A stretch of 64,000 bases of DNA from Paenibacillus hamazuiensis (GCF_023276405.1 NZ_JALRMO010000001.1:6659501-6723500), one strand, 5' to 3'; positions 41,890-51,513 are shown, counted from the stretch's first letter. The notes: generated by a model from the letters alone, not told the origin. Made by a program: numbers and translations.

Positions 41890-44172
41890 CTACTCCGTCG
41901 TGCCGCTGCGTACGACCGGGCGGGGCGTTTGTTCGAAGCGCACCCTGAAGGTGGTGCCGCCTTCCCCAGTCTGTACCTCCAGCCGGGCATTATGCCGGGC
42001 AACGATGCTGTAGCAGACGGCAAGCCCAAGCCCGGTTCCTTGGTCCTTGGTCGTAAAAAACGGCGTGCCGAGCTTGTCCAGCACTTCTTTTTCAATCCCT
42101 CTCCCTTGGTCCTGCACCTCCAGAAACACCGCACGGCTGCCCGGGTCGGCAAAGGAGCGTATGATCAGCAGACCTCCGGCTTCCATCGCTTCCAGCCCGT
42201 TTAACGTCAAATTCAGCAGCATTTGGCGAATTTCTTTTTCGTCCAGCAGCAGCTCCGGTGTCGGACTCAGCTGCAGTTCGACGCTTTTGTTCGTCATTGT
42301 CGCCTCCGCCTGAATGAGCGGAAACATCGTCTCTACGATACCGTTCAGAGACTGCTTCTTGCGGTCGGTCGTTTTATTTTTGGCGAGCGTCAAAAATTCC
42401 GTGATGATCATATTGGCCCGGTTCAGCTCGTCCACCATCAGATCGATAATATCGGAGGACGGCAGGGCCGAGTTGGATTTCGCCATCTGCAGGAACCCGC
42501 GCACGGTCGTCATCGGATTGCGGATTTCATGAGCGATGCCCGCCGCCATTTCGCCGATCAGATGAAGCCGGTCGAGCCGCGCCAGCTCCCGCTCCAGCTC
42601 CATCCGGTCGGTGATGTCCGTGATAACCGTCAGCATGCACGGCTCGCCCTGAATGTCGATGATTTCCGTGGAAAGCAGCCCTGTGCGGGTTTCGCCGCTT
42701 TTGGTCACGAAGATCACCTTCTCGTCCTTGACGACTGACGCCGCATCCAGCGGAACAACACGGTCCGGGCTTTCCACCGTCAGCTTCAGATCGACCCGGC
42801 GTTCCATCGCTTCCTTATACGTGTAGCCCGTATGGCGGATCCAGCTTTGGTTCACGTCGATATACCTTCCGTCCACCGTCGAATAGATCGCGATCAGACT
42901 TGGGCTGGACTGAAAAATTTTATAAAACCGCTCCTGGGAATGGCGGATGTCTTCCTCCATCTGCTTGCGTTCCGACAAATCGCTTAAATAGACGGACATT
43001 CCTTGCGCCGTCGGGTAAGTGCGTATTTCCAGCCAGCTGTCCGAAACGGAAGAAAACACTTCGAAGCGAAGCGGCAACTTCTCGCTGGCGCTTTTATGCA
43101 GCAGCTGATGCATCATATCGTGGGCCGGATAAACGTCCCATACGTTCTGGCCCAAAACGTCCTCCCGCCGGACGCCGAGCAGCCGCTCCGCGACCCGGTT
43201 GATATAGAGCAGCCGCCACTGGTTATCCACGGTCAGGAAGCTGTCCGTGATGCTTTCCAATATATCGCTCAGTTGATCGCGAGACGCGCGTACCTCTTCC
43301 GTTCGTTCGGCCACAAGCTGCTCCATTTGTTGGAGCTGCCGCTCCCGCTCGGCTTCAAGCTGCTTGCGCAGCGTAATATCGCGAATCGTATAGACATAGA
43401 TCGATTTGCCGCCGACGCGGGCTTCGCCCTTCTGCACCTCGACGGGGAAGGCCGTTCCATCCTTGTGCAGAGCCGTCCCCTCCCCTGAATCCCCTTCCAT
43501 GCCGCCGCGCGGTATCGCACAGTTCGGGAGTATCGATTCCGCCACCGTGCCGATCAGCTCCTCGGGCCGTATCCCGAACATTTTTTCAAGGGACGGATTG
43601 GCTTCGATCACGGTGCCGTCTTCACGCAAGGTCAAAATCGTATCGGCCGAAGTTTCCAGGGCCATCCGCGCCAGCGCTTCAGTCCGATGCAGCTCCTCGG
43701 CGGTGGCCGTCAGCCTCGCATTCGTGATCTCGAGCTCCGTCGCGTATGAACGAATCACCTCGTTTTGCTGCTTCAGTTGCTGACGGTACCGGTACATGTT
43801 CACGAAAGCGTCAACCTTATACCGCAATGCGCTCGGATGGAACGGCTTGAAAATAAAATCGATCGCCCCGGCCTCGTAACCCTGGATGACGTTTTCCGTC
43901 GCCTGGCTGAGCGCCGTCACGAAAATGATCGGAATATGCCGTGATTTTTCCCGCGCTTTAATCAGCTTGGCCGTATCGAAGCCGCTAAGTCCCGGCATCT
44001 GTACATCGAGTAAAATGAGCGCAAAATCCTCCTTCAAGATGCAGCGCAGCGCTTCCTCGCCCGAGTAGGCCGCTATTAAACGGTAATCCGGCGAATCCAG
44101 CAGCGACTTCATGGCCAGCACATTTTCCGGACGATCATCCACGAGCAATATATTTACTTGCATCTGATTCAT
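41890..44172 (-). CDS. Receiver-PAS-PAS-PAS histidine kinase
   Basis: About 760 residues, cytosolic. An N-terminal receiver domain ([14 protein letters not shown]; phospho-Asp in LLDVQMPG near residue 57; FKPF) is followed by PAS domains at about 170-285, 310-410 and 425-540. HisKA has [12 protein letters not shown] (phospho-His near residue 547), and the ATPase has [16 protein letters not shown] and GTGLGLAV, of the NtrB/KinA type. GGAAGAGG precedes ATG 44172; GTG 44190 lacks a site. Third gene of an operon after the hybrid kinase and CheR. The receiver could take phosphate from the hybrid kinase. Confidence 0.9.
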   Translation of the reverse strand: MNQMQVNILLVDDRPENVLAMKSLLDSPDYRLIAAYSGEEALRCILKEDFALILLDVQMPGLSGFDTAKLIKAREKSRHIPIIFVTALSQATENVIQGYEAGAIDFIFKPFHPSALRYKVDAFVNMYRYRQQLKQQNEVIRSYATELEITNARLTATAEELHRTEALARMALETSADTILTLREDGTVIEANPSLEKMFGIRPEELIGTVAESILPNCAIPRGGMEGDSGEGTALHKDGTAFPVEVQKGEARVGGKSIYVYTIRDITLRKQLEAERERQLQQMEQLVAERTEEVRASRDQLSDILESITDSFLTVDNQWRLLYINRVAERLLGVRREDVLGQNVWDVYPAHDMMHQLLHKSASEKLPLRFEVFSSVSDSWLEIRTYPTAQGMSVYLSDLSERKQMEEDIRHSQERFYKIFQSSPSLIAIYSTVDGRYIDVNQSWIRHTGYTYKEAMERRVDLKLTVESPDRVVPLDAASVVKDEKVIFVTKSGETRTGLLSTEIIDIQGEPCMLTVITDITDRMELERELARLDRLHLIGEMAAGIAHEIRNPMTTVRGFLQMAKSNSALPSSDIIDLMVDELNRANMIITEFLTLAKNKTTDRKKQSLNGIVETMFPLIQAEATMTNKSVELQLSPTPELLLDEKEIRQMLLNLTLNGLEAMEAGGLLIIRSFADPGSRAVFLEVQDQGRGIEKEVLDKLGTPFFTTKDQGTGLGLAVCYSIVARHNARLEVQTGEGGTTFRVRFEQTPRPVVRSGTTE

Positions 44173-44214
44173 GGTCCTCTTCCTTATCACTCGAATTCCT
44201 ATGCCGCCGACCGC

Positions 44215-45078
44215 TCACCTGATCTTGCGATATAAACGCTTCGCCTCGCTAATGCTGTCATAACAGCCGGCATACTCCGTCAAGGAGATCGTTTCCCGGC
44301 CTCCGAGACCGAGCAACCCTCCCATGCTCAAGCTGTCGTAGAAAAGCCGATGGACGCGCGACTGCAGCCCGGAATTAAAATAAATGAGCACATTCCGGCA
44401 AATGATCACCTGAAATTCGTTAAAGGAATGATCGGTCGCCAGATTATGCTGGGCGAATACGGCCGGCTCCGTCAAAAACGAATGGAATTGCGCGTACTCC
44501 CGGTGCGCCGAGTAATATTCGGAGAATGCGTTTTTGCCCCCGGAGCGAAAATAGTTGGCGGTATACAGCTTCATTTTATCCAGCGAAAACTTGCCTTTTT
44601 TGGCATGCCTCAGCACGGCGTCGTTCAAATCGGTCGCGTAGATTCGCGTCTTCTTCAAAAGCCCTTCCTCGTGAAGCAGGATCGCCATCGAGTAAACTTC
44701 TTCCCCCGTCGAGCATCCCGCGTGCCAGATGCGAATAAACGGAAGCTCCCTGAGGAGCGGCACCGCTTGCTCGCGGAACGCGAGGAAAAACGTAGGATCG
44801 CGGAACATTTCCGTCACATGAATCGTAAAATCGGCGAACAACCTGTCCATCACCCGCGGATCGTGGAGCACCTTTTCCTGGAGGCCGGAGACGGTGGAAA
44901 GCCCTTCCGCCCTTACTCTGTGCCATATGCGGCGCCGCAAGGTGGACATCGAATAATCGCGAAAATCAAACCCATAATGCCGGTAGATTCCCTCTAGGAG
45001 CAGCTCGATTTCAATACGCTCGACCTCCGAAAGATCCCGCTCCAGGCATTTGACGATATTTACGGCAGGATGCGTCAC
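44215..45078 (-). CDS. cheR: CheR-type protein-glutamate methyltransferase
   Basis: About 287 residues. A short N-terminal helical domain precedes the SAM-binding core with RIWHAGCSTGEEVYSMAILL, IYATDLND and VIICRNVLIYF. Typical CheR enzymes methylate chemoreceptors. Start chosen at GTG 45078 because GGAGGGG lies about 5 nt upstream; GTG 45120 has no ribosome site. It lies between two histidine kinase genes with small gaps and no cheB or receptor gene in the window, so it probably serves this kinase operon rather than classical chemotaxis. Confidence 0.9.
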   Translation of the reverse strand: MTHPAVNIVKCLERDLSEVERIEIELLLEGIYRHYGFDFRDYSMSTLRRRIWHRVRAEGLSTVSGLQEKVLHDPRVMDRLFADFTIHVTEMFRDPTFFLAFREQAVPLLRELPFIRIWHAGCSTGEEVYSMAILLHEEGLLKKTRIYATDLNDAVLRHAKKGKFSLDKMKLYTANYFRSGGKNAFSEYYSAHREYAQFHSFLTEPAVFAQHNLATDHSFNEFQVIICRNVLIYFNSGLQSRVHRLFYDSLSMGGLLGLGGRETISLTEYAGCYDSISEAKRLYRKIR

Positions 45079-45126
45079 TATTCCCCTCCATCCTGCAGGC
45101 ATTAGGTTCCCGGCCCGCACGGTCGT

Positions 45127-47850
45127 TTATCGGTAAAGCCAAACGCGGATCAGTGAAATAAGCTGGGCCGGTTTAACCGGTTTGCTTATATAGTCGGACG
45201 CCCCCGCTTCGATGCATTTCTCCCGGTCGGACTTCATCGCTTTCGCCGTCAGGGCAATGATCGGCACCCCGGCCCACTCGGGCATGCTGCGGATCATCCG
45301 CATCGCCTCATAGCCGTCCACCTTCGGCATCATGATATCCATCAGCACGATGTCCACCTGCACGCCGCCCCGCATCATTTCGACCGCTTCGCCTCCGTTC
45401 TCGGCAAACAGCACCTTCATGCCCTGTCCTTCCAATACGGTCGTCAGCGCAAACACATTCCGCATGTCGTCGTCGACGATCAGCACGCATTTGCCGGCGA
45501 GCGTGATGCCTCCGGCATCTTCCTCCGGCTCTTCCGGCCCGGCAAGGGCCTCGTCCGCCCTGGCCGCAGCCGTTTCCCGAAGCGCCTCGCCGGAAGGCGG
45601 CAGCACGGCTGCGGGCTCCGGAACCGGCAAATACAGCGTGAACCGGCTGCCCGCTCCCACGGCGCTCTTCAGCGCGATGGTCCCGCCAAGCAGACTCGCC
45701 AGCTGCCGGCTGATGGAAAGACCGAGACCGGAACCGCCGTAGCTGCGGCTTGTTGAGCCGTCGGCTTGCTGGAACGTCTCGAAGATCAGGTTTATTTTGT
45801 CCTCGGGGATACCGATTCCGGTATCGGACACGGCAAACGCGAGCACATACGGTGCATCCGCGAGCTCGCTCCCGGCGCTCCATTCCTTGCGGTCGGGCGC
45901 ATATATATCGAGCCGCACCTCTCCGAACTCCGTAAATTTAAACGCGTTGGCGAGCAAATTGATCATAATTTGCTGAAGCCGCTGCGGATCCGTACGTACC
46001 GTCCTCGGAATGTCGGGTGCCATGTTTACGTGAAAATCCAGTCCTTTCTGCTGTGCCATCGGCCGAAACTGCCGCTCCCACAAGCCGACGAGTTCTTCCA
46101 GCAGGCATTCCTCCGCATATACGGTCAACTTGCCCGATTCCACCTTGGACAAGTCCAGGACATCGTTAATCAGCAGCAGCAGGTCGCTGCCCGATTGATG
46201 AATCGTTCGCGCGAATTCGAGCTGATGCGGCAGCAAATTGCCCTCCTTGTTCTCCAGCAGCAGCTGCGCCAAAATCAGCAGGCTGTTGAGCGGCGTCCTC
46301 AGCTCGTGCGACATATTGGCGAGAAACTCGCTTTTGTAACGGGACGCCCGCTCCAGCTCCTCGCGAATGCGCTCGAGCTCCCTGGTCCGCCGATCCGACT
46401 CCGCGTATTCGCGTTCGAGCTGTTCGTTTGTCGTCCTCAGCTCTTCCTGCTGCAGCTGGAGTTCTTCGGCTTGACCCTGCAGTTCTTCGGCTTGCGCCTG
46501 CAGCTCCTCCTGCTGCAGCTGGGATTCCATGAGCAGCTTCTCATTGTGCATATGGCTTTGCACGGCATAAATCATAATGCCGAGCTGGTCCGCAAGCTGG
46601 ACCAAAAGCTGTACCTTCAGCAGCTGCGGCTGCTCGAGAAAGGCAAACTCCAGGACGGCGATCACTTCATTTTGGTAAGAGACGGGCATAATAAGCAGCT
46701 GCCTGGGAAGCGCTTCCCCAAGCCCCGATTGAACGGCAAAGTAATCCTCCGGCACATTCGCCAGCCGAATCGGATTGCCGTCCGCCGCACACTGACCGAT
46801 AAGCCCTTCGCCCGCAAGGAAGACGTCGCGTCCCGCCCCGCCGCCGGAATGTGCATAACCGGCTGCTTTGACAAAAGTGGTAACCTTCTCCTCCTCTTGC
46901 CTCGTGTACATCACCGCATAGGAAGCATCGACGGCCTTGGCCGCATCCCCGATAAACGTTTCGGCAAACCGTGCCAGATCCAAAACTCCTTGCAGCCTGC
47001 CGGTGATTTCGGCAAACGTGCTCTTCAGCCAGCTTTCCTGCTCGAGCCGCTGCTGATAATCGCGCTGCCGGCGGGCATGCTCCTCCAGAGCATCGGCCAT
47101 GCCGTTGAAGGAGGCGGCTATTTGTCCGATTTCATCCTGAGCTCCCGGGTCAATCCGGGGAATATCCTCGTAGCTTTTGTCCGCCATCTGCATGATAACG
47201 GCGACGATATGGTTGATGCGGCGGGAAATGGTGCGCGCGGCCCAAAGCGTAACGGCGCCGCCGAGCACGAGCGTGAGCGCCGTCAGCGCAATGCCGGTCC
47301 AGAGAGCGGTCTCTCTGAGCCGCTCGGACTCTTTCTCCGCGGCCTGGATCGCCTCCTCCTGCAAATCGTTGATTTTCTGCACATCGGGATAAATGTTCTC
47401 GGCTACGTAGGACACTTCTTCCTGCAGAAGCCTGGCAAATTCGGTAGTTTGCTTGTTTTTGTACGCCTGCATCATATCCCGCTCCGCCCGGGCATGGACG
47501 GCCATAGCGTCGCGCAGTAGTCCGATAATTCGCTTCACTTCCGGACGATCCGTCTTCTCTTGAAGCTCATCCAAAGACGCCGTGGCGTCCGCCCGATCCT
47601 TTTGAAGGAGCACCAGTTGGTCCATGATTTGCCGCTCATCCTTTAAATACGGCAGCAAAGCCATCTTTCGCTGCATTTCGCTTACCTTAAAACGAATCCA
47701 CTGCGATTGCTGGGACTTTTCGTAATGGAGCACCACCTTTTCCATGTTGCTCTGCAGTACGGACTGAATGTTTACTACGATCGCAAACAAAATCACCATC
47801 ATAACGGCGACGACGGCAAATCCCCAGTACAGTTTCGTCTTTAATTTCAT
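45127..47850 (-). CDS. Hybrid sensor histidine kinase: membrane 4-helix sensor-HAMP-GAF-HisKA-HATPase-REC
   Basis: About 907 residues. TM1 is at about 8-30, a helical extracellular domain at 31-185 and TM2 at about 187-210, followed by HAMP (210-265) and GAF (about 290-440). A coiled coil (450-500) has unusual Gln/Glu/Leu-rich repeats (QQEELQAQAEELQ, GQAEELQLQQEEL). HisKA MSHELRTPLN has its phospho-His near residue 512. The ATPase has INLLANAFKFT, DTGIGIP and GGSGLGLSI, and the C-terminal receiver has LMDIMMPKVDG (Asp near 837) and ISKPV. AAAGGA is 6 nt from ATG 47850. First gene of the kinase-CheR-kinase operon. Confidence 0.92.
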   Translation of the reverse strand: MKLKTKLYWGFAVVAVMMVILFAIVVNIQSVLQSNMEKVVLHYEKSQQSQWIRFKVSEMQRKMALLPYLKDERQIMDQLVLLQKDRADATASLDELQEKTDRPEVKRIIGLLRDAMAVHARAERDMMQAYKNKQTTEFARLLQEEVSYVAENIYPDVQKINDLQEEAIQAAEKESERLRETALWTGIALTALTLVLGGAVTLWAARTISRRINHIVAVIMQMADKSYEDIPRIDPGAQDEIGQIAASFNGMADALEEHARRQRDYQQRLEQESWLKSTFAEITGRLQGVLDLARFAETFIGDAAKAVDASYAVMYTRQEEEKVTTFVKAAGYAHSGGGAGRDVFLAGEGLIGQCAADGNPIRLANVPEDYFAVQSGLGEALPRQLLIMPVSYQNEVIAVLEFAFLEQPQLLKVQLLVQLADQLGIMIYAVQSHMHNEKLLMESQLQQEELQAQAEELQGQAEELQLQQEELRTTNEQLEREYAESDRRTRELERIREELERASRYKSEFLANMSHELRTPLNSLLILAQLLLENKEGNLLPHQLEFARTIHQSGSDLLLLINDVLDLSKVESGKLTVYAEECLLEELVGLWERQFRPMAQQKGLDFHVNMAPDIPRTVRTDPQRLQQIMINLLANAFKFTEFGEVRLDIYAPDRKEWSAGSELADAPYVLAFAVSDTGIGIPEDKINLIFETFQQADGSTSRSYGGSGLGLSISRQLASLLGGTIALKSAVGAGSRFTLYLPVPEPAAVLPPSGEALRETAAARADEALAGPEEPEEDAGGITLAGKCVLIVDDDMRNVFALTTVLEGQGMKVLFAENGGEAVEMMRGGVQVDIVLMDIMMPKVDGYEAMRMIRSMPEWAGVPIIALTAKAMKSDREKCIEAGASDYISKPVKPAQLISLIRVWLYR

Positions 47851-47898
47851 GTTCAGTCCTTTTCCCATTCTGTGATGAACCTCACAACCTCATTTATA

Positions 47899-47925
47899 TC
47901 TTCGATGCATTGCCTGATTATTCCT
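47899..47925 (-). promoter_or_regulatory. Weak sigma-H-like promoter before the kinase-CheR operon
   Basis: Minus strand: AGGAATA (47919-47925), 12-bp spacer, ATCGAAG (47900-47906), one base off the sigma-H -10 GAAT. A TATAAAT follows and could serve sigma-A instead. Confidence 0.25.
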
Positions 47926-47948
47926 GTTGGGAAATATAACATTTGTAT

Positions 47949-47977
47949 TAAAAAAGCCCCTTCCGAAGAAAGGGCTT
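47949..47977 (-). terminator. Terminator of the SMP-30 gene
   Basis: AAGCCCTTT / AAGGGGCTT arms around a short loop, then six T on the minus strand. Confidence 0.8.
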
Positions 47978-48002
47978 ACTCGCCTTAACTATGTAATACG
48001 CC

Positions 48003-48878
48003 TCAACCGCCGTAGCTTTGGGTCGGCAGACCGCGGACGCCGGGTTTGACGCGGAACACGCCGCCGGCGTAGGGGTAACGCTGCAAAAAAGCTTCGTCGT
48101 GGCCTACGCGCGCCGTTGTAATATAAAGCTCATCCCACTGATCTCCGCCGAATGTGCATGATGACACGCGGGCCGCGGGCAATTCGATGTAGGATAAACG
48201 TTCACCGGTGGCCGGGTCCCAGCGCGATACTTTGTGGCCGTCCCATTGTGCGACCCATAACATGCCTTCCTCGTCGATCGTCATCCCGTCGGGGACGCCT
48301 TCACCTTCGGACAGCGTAACGACCGTCCGTTTGCCGAAAATTTGTCCGCTTTCCTCGTTATAATCGTAAGCAACGACCTGCTTGGTCGGCGAATCGATGT
48401 AATACATCGTTTGCCGGTCGGGGCTCCAGACCAATCCGTTCGAGGTCGTTACTCCGTCAATCATCGTATGGACCGTTCCGTCCGGATCGAGCCGATACAG
48501 TTTGCCGGCGCCCGGCTTCTCCTGCATATCCATTGTACCTGCCCAGAAGCGCCCCTTCGCATCGCATTTTCCGTCGTTAAACCGGTTGTTCGGCTTATCC
48601 GGCTCAGGCTCCGCAATCGCTTCCAACGATTCGTTGTCCAGGTTGAGCGCGTAGAAGCCCCGGCGCAGTGCGAGCACGACGCCCCCTTGAGCCCGCGGAA
48701 CGACAGCGCCTACCTCCTGATCCAGCTGAATGACCCGATCCGTTTGCGACCGCGGATCATAAATGTGAAGCCTTTTCCCCAAAATATCGACCCAATACAG
48801 CCGCCCCGAGACAGGGTCCCAGCACGGGCCTTCTCCCAAAGCCGCCTTGGCGTCGATCAACAGCTGCACTTGCTCCAT
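48003..48878 (-). CDS. SMP-30/gluconolactonase/LRE-family lactonase
   Basis: About 291 residues, six-bladed beta-propeller. Metal ligands of the family are present: Glu in ALGEGPCWD, Asn in RFNDGKCD, Asn in TSNGLVWSPD, Asp in VPDGMTIDEEG. It opens sugar lactones to acids. AGGAGGAGG lies about 8 nt from ATG 48878, better than the upstream ATG at 48908. Monocistronic, with its own terminator. Confidence 0.93.
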   Translation of the reverse strand: MEQVQLLIDAKAALGEGPCWDPVSGRLYWVDILGKRLHIYDPRSQTDRVIQLDQEVGAVVPRAQGGVVLALRRGFYALNLDNESLEAIAEPEPDKPNNRFNDGKCDAKGRFWAGTMDMQEKPGAGKLYRLDPDGTVHTMIDGVTTSNGLVWSPDRQTMYYIDSPTKQVVAYDYNEESGQIFGKRTVVTLSEGEGVPDGMTIDEEGMLWVAQWDGHKVSRWDPATGERLSYIELPAARVSSCTFGGDQWDELYITTARVGHDEAFLQRYPYAGGVFRVKPGVRGLPTQSYGG

Positions 48879-48944
48879 AACAAGCCTCCTCCTGTAGATC
48901 TCATTCATTTTAGGATTATTTTACCACAATGTCGGCATGCTCAG

Positions 48945-48980
48945 AAAAAAAACCTGTACCCGGTCATTACCGGTACAGGT
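48945..48980 (-). terminator. Terminator of the small helical protein gene
   Basis: ACCTGTACCGGT / ACCGGGTACAGGT stem with a 4-nt loop, followed by a T run on the minus strand. Confidence 0.88.
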
Positions 48981-48994
48981 CGTCTTCCGCTCCT

Positions 48995-49264
48995 TTATCG
49001 CTGCTGGTCCTGCTCCGCCTGCTGCAGAGCTTGCTTGTCCTGCTCCAGGGACTCGCGCGCTCTTTGCAATGGCTCCTGGTATTCGCCGTCTGCCGCTTGG
49101 GCCAGCGCCGTCTCCGCATGCTCGATGGAATTATGCGCTTGCTCCACCGTCTGTTCGGTCGGATGCGATTGCGCCTGCGTCACCGCCTTGTGCGCGGACT
49201 CGACGGAGTTTTGCGCCTGGGAAATCGGGTTTTGCGATTGCAGGCTGGAATCGTAACGGGGCAT
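48995..49264 (-). CDS. Small Gln/Ala/Glu-rich helical protein
   Basis: About 89 residues, predicted to be one or two long amphipathic helices: repeats of Ala, Gln, Glu and His (SAHKAVTQAQSHPTEQ, QAHNSIEHAETALAQA) and no Cys or Trp. No family recognised. A purine-rich site (AAGAGGAGGAA) precedes the ATG and a perfect terminator follows, so it is a real gene. A coiled-coil or stress-type role is possible but not shown. Confidence 0.75.
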   Translation of the reverse strand: MPRYDSSLQSQNPISQAQNSVESAHKAVTQAQSHPTEQTVEQAHNSIEHAETALAQAADGEYQEPLQRARESLEQDKQALQQAEQDQQR

Positions 49265-49366
49265 CGTTCATTCCTCCTCTTATTGGAATACGTCGGGAAA
49301 ATTGGTGCACTTTCTCTAATGTGAGGAAATGAACGTTTTTTTATGCAAGGAGAACCGGGTTACCCT

Positions 49367-50230
49367 TCAAAACAAATCCAACTGCCGGGGCGCAAGCCCC
49401 TCATAATCCAACCCAAGCAGCTCGATCAACTGCTTGGCATTCGCGGCGGCATCTCCGCCGGAGTTGTTGTTGAACACGACGCACACCTCTTCCGACTGCC
49501 CTGCGAGCAGCTCCAGCCGATCCTTCCACTCGAGCAGCTCCTCCCGGCTGTAGCGGTACAAGTATCGCACCTCCCGCCAGTTCGGGCCGCCCCCCTGATT
49601 CCACGCCGCCGCATTGCGCCCGTGAAACCGGACGACGGTGAGCTGCGGATGCGTCGCTTGAAGCACGGTCGGCACCGATCCGACACCCGCCTGCGGCTCG
49701 TCGCAGACGCTGTGAATCCAGCCTTCCTTCGTCATGAAAGCGAGCGTGCGTTCCCTCATCTCGGAGGTAAACCAGCTTTGGTTGCGAAACTCCAGCGCCA
49801 GCGGAATGTCCTTCATCTTGTCCTTGGCGTAGCGGAGCTCATCGACGCTTTCCTTCACGCATTCGAACCAAGGCGGGTACTGGAACAGGACAGCCTTCAG
49901 CTTGCCGGCCTCGATCAGCGGGCGGATCGACTCCCGGAACGCCGCAAACATGCTGTCTTTATCGGCAAAAGGCGACTCCCCCCGCGCATGGCCGGTCATC
50001 CCTTGGTATGCCTTGACGATAAACCCGAAGCCCGGCGGCGTTTCAGCGGCCCATTTTTCATAGTTCTTCACCGGCTGCACGGCATAAAAGGAGCTGTCGA
50101 CCTCCACGACCGGAAAATGGGCGCTGTACGTCCTCAGCTTCTCGCGCGCGGCCTGCTTGTCCGTGTACAAATCGTCATGGTCCCCCCAGCCGGTGAGGCC
50201 GATTCGAATGTTTTTCAGCACTTCTGACAT
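49367..50230 (-). CDS. DUF72 family protein
   Basis: About 287 residues, TIM-barrel-like DUF72 (YecE family) protein of unknown reaction. Conserved segments are RIGLTGWGDHDDLY at the start, VVEVDSSFYAVQP, GFIVKAYQGMTGH, LFQYPPWF, LALEFRNQSWF, VVRFHGRN and VVFNNNSGGDAAANA. GGAG lies close to ATG 50230; an in-frame TTG start 11 codons upstream would fall inside the duplicated leader. Its promoter and ribosome site belong to a segment that is repeated 820 bp away. Confidence 0.9.
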   Translation of the reverse strand: MSEVLKNIRIGLTGWGDHDDLYTDKQAAREKLRTYSAHFPVVEVDSSFYAVQPVKNYEKWAAETPPGFGFIVKAYQGMTGHARGESPFADKDSMFAAFRESIRPLIEAGKLKAVLFQYPPWFECVKESVDELRYAKDKMKDIPLALEFRNQSWFTSEMRERTLAFMTKEGWIHSVCDEPQAGVGSVPTVLQATHPQLTVVRFHGRNAAAWNQGGGPNWREVRYLYRYSREELLEWKDRLELLAGQSEEVCVVFNNNSGGDAAANAKQLIELLGLDYEGLAPRQLDLF

Positions 50231-50294
50231 CACTCTCCGAAAAAGGCGAAAAACAGGCAAACTTTGTCTTTCGCGTCGATCTTATGGTATTGTA
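50228..50294. repeat. Left copy of the duplicated promoter/RBS segment
   Basis: Shares CATCACTCT(C/T)CGAAAAAGGCGAAAA, a TTTCGCG block and an ATTGTA (TACAAT on the minus strand) with 51052-51127, in the same order. It contains the promoter, leader hairpin (GCGAAAAACA / TGTCTTTCGC) and start region of the DUF72 gene. Confidence 0.7.
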
Positions 50295-50422
50295 GCATGC
50301 AGCATCCGCCGTTGCATCTGTCGCTTCACCCCTGCAACGCCAAAATTGGCTTCTTTGATTGCAGCCGCCACACTCATTGATCTTAGGCTTCAAAAGAAGG
50401 AATCGGAAAGGAGATCTTATGG

Positions 50423-51028
50423 ATGTGCAAGGATAAATTTGATATAGACTGGGAGCTTGTTAATAAAATCGACAAAATGGCTCTTGATTTATTAAAAAAC
50501 GGATTAAGTCCAGCGGAAACACAAATAAAGATTTTAAATTCCGAGTTATTTCAAGAATGGACATCAATTGAAAGAAGCTTTGACGTACATTATCATGATG
50601 TTTCACGCTTTGAAGATTTATTAAGTAGTCTAGAGTTCGATCATTATGTAACCAATCTAAAAAGTATTGCTCTTCAAACAATGAATAACAAAACCTTTTC
50701 GAATGAAATTGAATGGGGTATAAAAAGTAATGGTCCAACGATAGTTGACAGCAGTTCAAAAAATATATTCGATAGGCTTTTTTACCAGATAGGTTTTTAC
50801 GTTTCACCACATAACCTCGGAATCGAAATAGGTGAATTAAGTAAGCTGATGAAGTTTAAAGAACCTATCGGCCTTTTGGAATTTTTGGCGCTGTTTACAA
50901 ATAACGAAAGCGGACTTTTTAATCTTGAAGCAGAAAAATTAGATGAATTGATGAAAAATGACATTTTACTAGAAAAATTCAAAAATGATTTCAATTTGAA
51001 ATATAAAAGAACAGACATCAATCGCTGA
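50423..51028 (+). CDS. AT-rich gene of unknown function, probably acquired
   Basis: About 201 residues, soluble and mostly helical, with a high content of Asn, Lys, Ile and Phe. It begins MCKDKFDIDWELVNKIDKM and has no recognised motif. Its base composition is near 32% GC against well over 55% in flanking genes, a strong sign of transfer. AAAGGAG (50407-50413) is 9 nt from the ATG; an overlapping ATG at 50419 stops after five codons. It lies exactly between two copies of a promoter/RBS segment. Contact-dependent-inhibition or phage immunity proteins often look like this, but nothing in the sequence proves it. Confidence 0.7.
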   Translation: MCKDKFDIDWELVNKIDKMALDLLKNGLSPAETQIKILNSELFQEWTSIERSFDVHYHDVSRFEDLLSSLEFDHYVTNLKSIALQTMNNKTFSNEIEWGIKSNGPTIVDSSSKNIFDRLFYQIGFYVSPHNLGIEIGELSKLMKFKEPIGLLEFLALFTNNESGLFNLEAEKLDELMKNDILLEKFKNDFNLKYKRTDINR

Positions 51029-51051
51029 TCGGCTATTGTGGCGCTATACGC

Positions 51052-51127
51052 CATCACTCTTCGAAAAAGGCGAAAAGGCATACCTTATGCCAAGGTGTGC
51101 CTTTCGCGGTGGTCTTCTGCAATTGTA
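51052..51127. repeat. Right copy of the duplicated promoter/RBS segment
   Basis: Counterpart of 50228-50294 with a longer hairpin (GCGAAAAGGCATACC / GGTGTGCCTTTCGC). On the minus strand it even carries a start region whose translation MPFRLFRRVM mirrors MPVFRLFRRVM before the DUF72 gene, but here it leads nowhere. Confidence 0.7.
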
Positions 51128-51141
51128 TCATGGAGCTTCTG

Positions 51142-51513
51142 CTACTGGATCGCATCCCGCATAGTCTGAACGGCGTCTTTGACCGCGGCGGCCGCTTGCA
51201 TCACCGACTCGCGTACTGCGTGAAGCGCCGTGGTCTGCTCCCGAATCGCACCGGTTACATCCGCGGCGGCGTCGGATAGCTGAATCAGCAGCACGAACAA
51301 AACGGCTACGGCTGCCGTGGCCAATACCAGCCCGGCCAGACCGCGGATTTGGCCGCGCCCCTTGTGAAGCTCCTTTTTCAACTGATATATTTCGTACATC
51401 ATCTGCCAATGCTTGGTATCCTGCGACGTTTGCTGAGGGATCTGGTTCGGTTCGGTATCGGGCTGAAGCTCGCGCAACCTGCGCATTTCCGCGTTATCCG
51501 GGGTATTGTTCAT
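51142..51513 (-). CDS. Small membrane-anchored protein, unknown
   Basis: About 123 residues. The hydrophilic N-terminal 65 residues are Gln/Pro/Arg-rich (LQPDTEPNQIPQQTSQ). One transmembrane helix (VLATAAVAVLFVLLIQL) near residues 73-90 is followed by a helical Ala/Val-rich tail with heptad-like spacing (TTALHAVRESVMQAAAAVKD). No family recognised. AGGAG and GGTGAGG precede ATG 51513; longer readings upstream lack support. Confidence 0.65.
   Translation of the reverse strand: MNNTPDNAEMRRLRELQPDTEPNQIPQQTSQDTKHWQMMYEIYQLKKELHKGRGQIRGLAGLVLATAAVAVLFVLLIQLSDAAADVTGAIREQTTALHAVRESVMQAAAAVKDAVQTMRDAIQ

Noticed and set aside
50797-51081. Minus-strand frame starting MPFRLFRRVM
   Set aside because: Its start region is the duplicated leader; beyond it the frame is simply antisense to the AT-rich gene.
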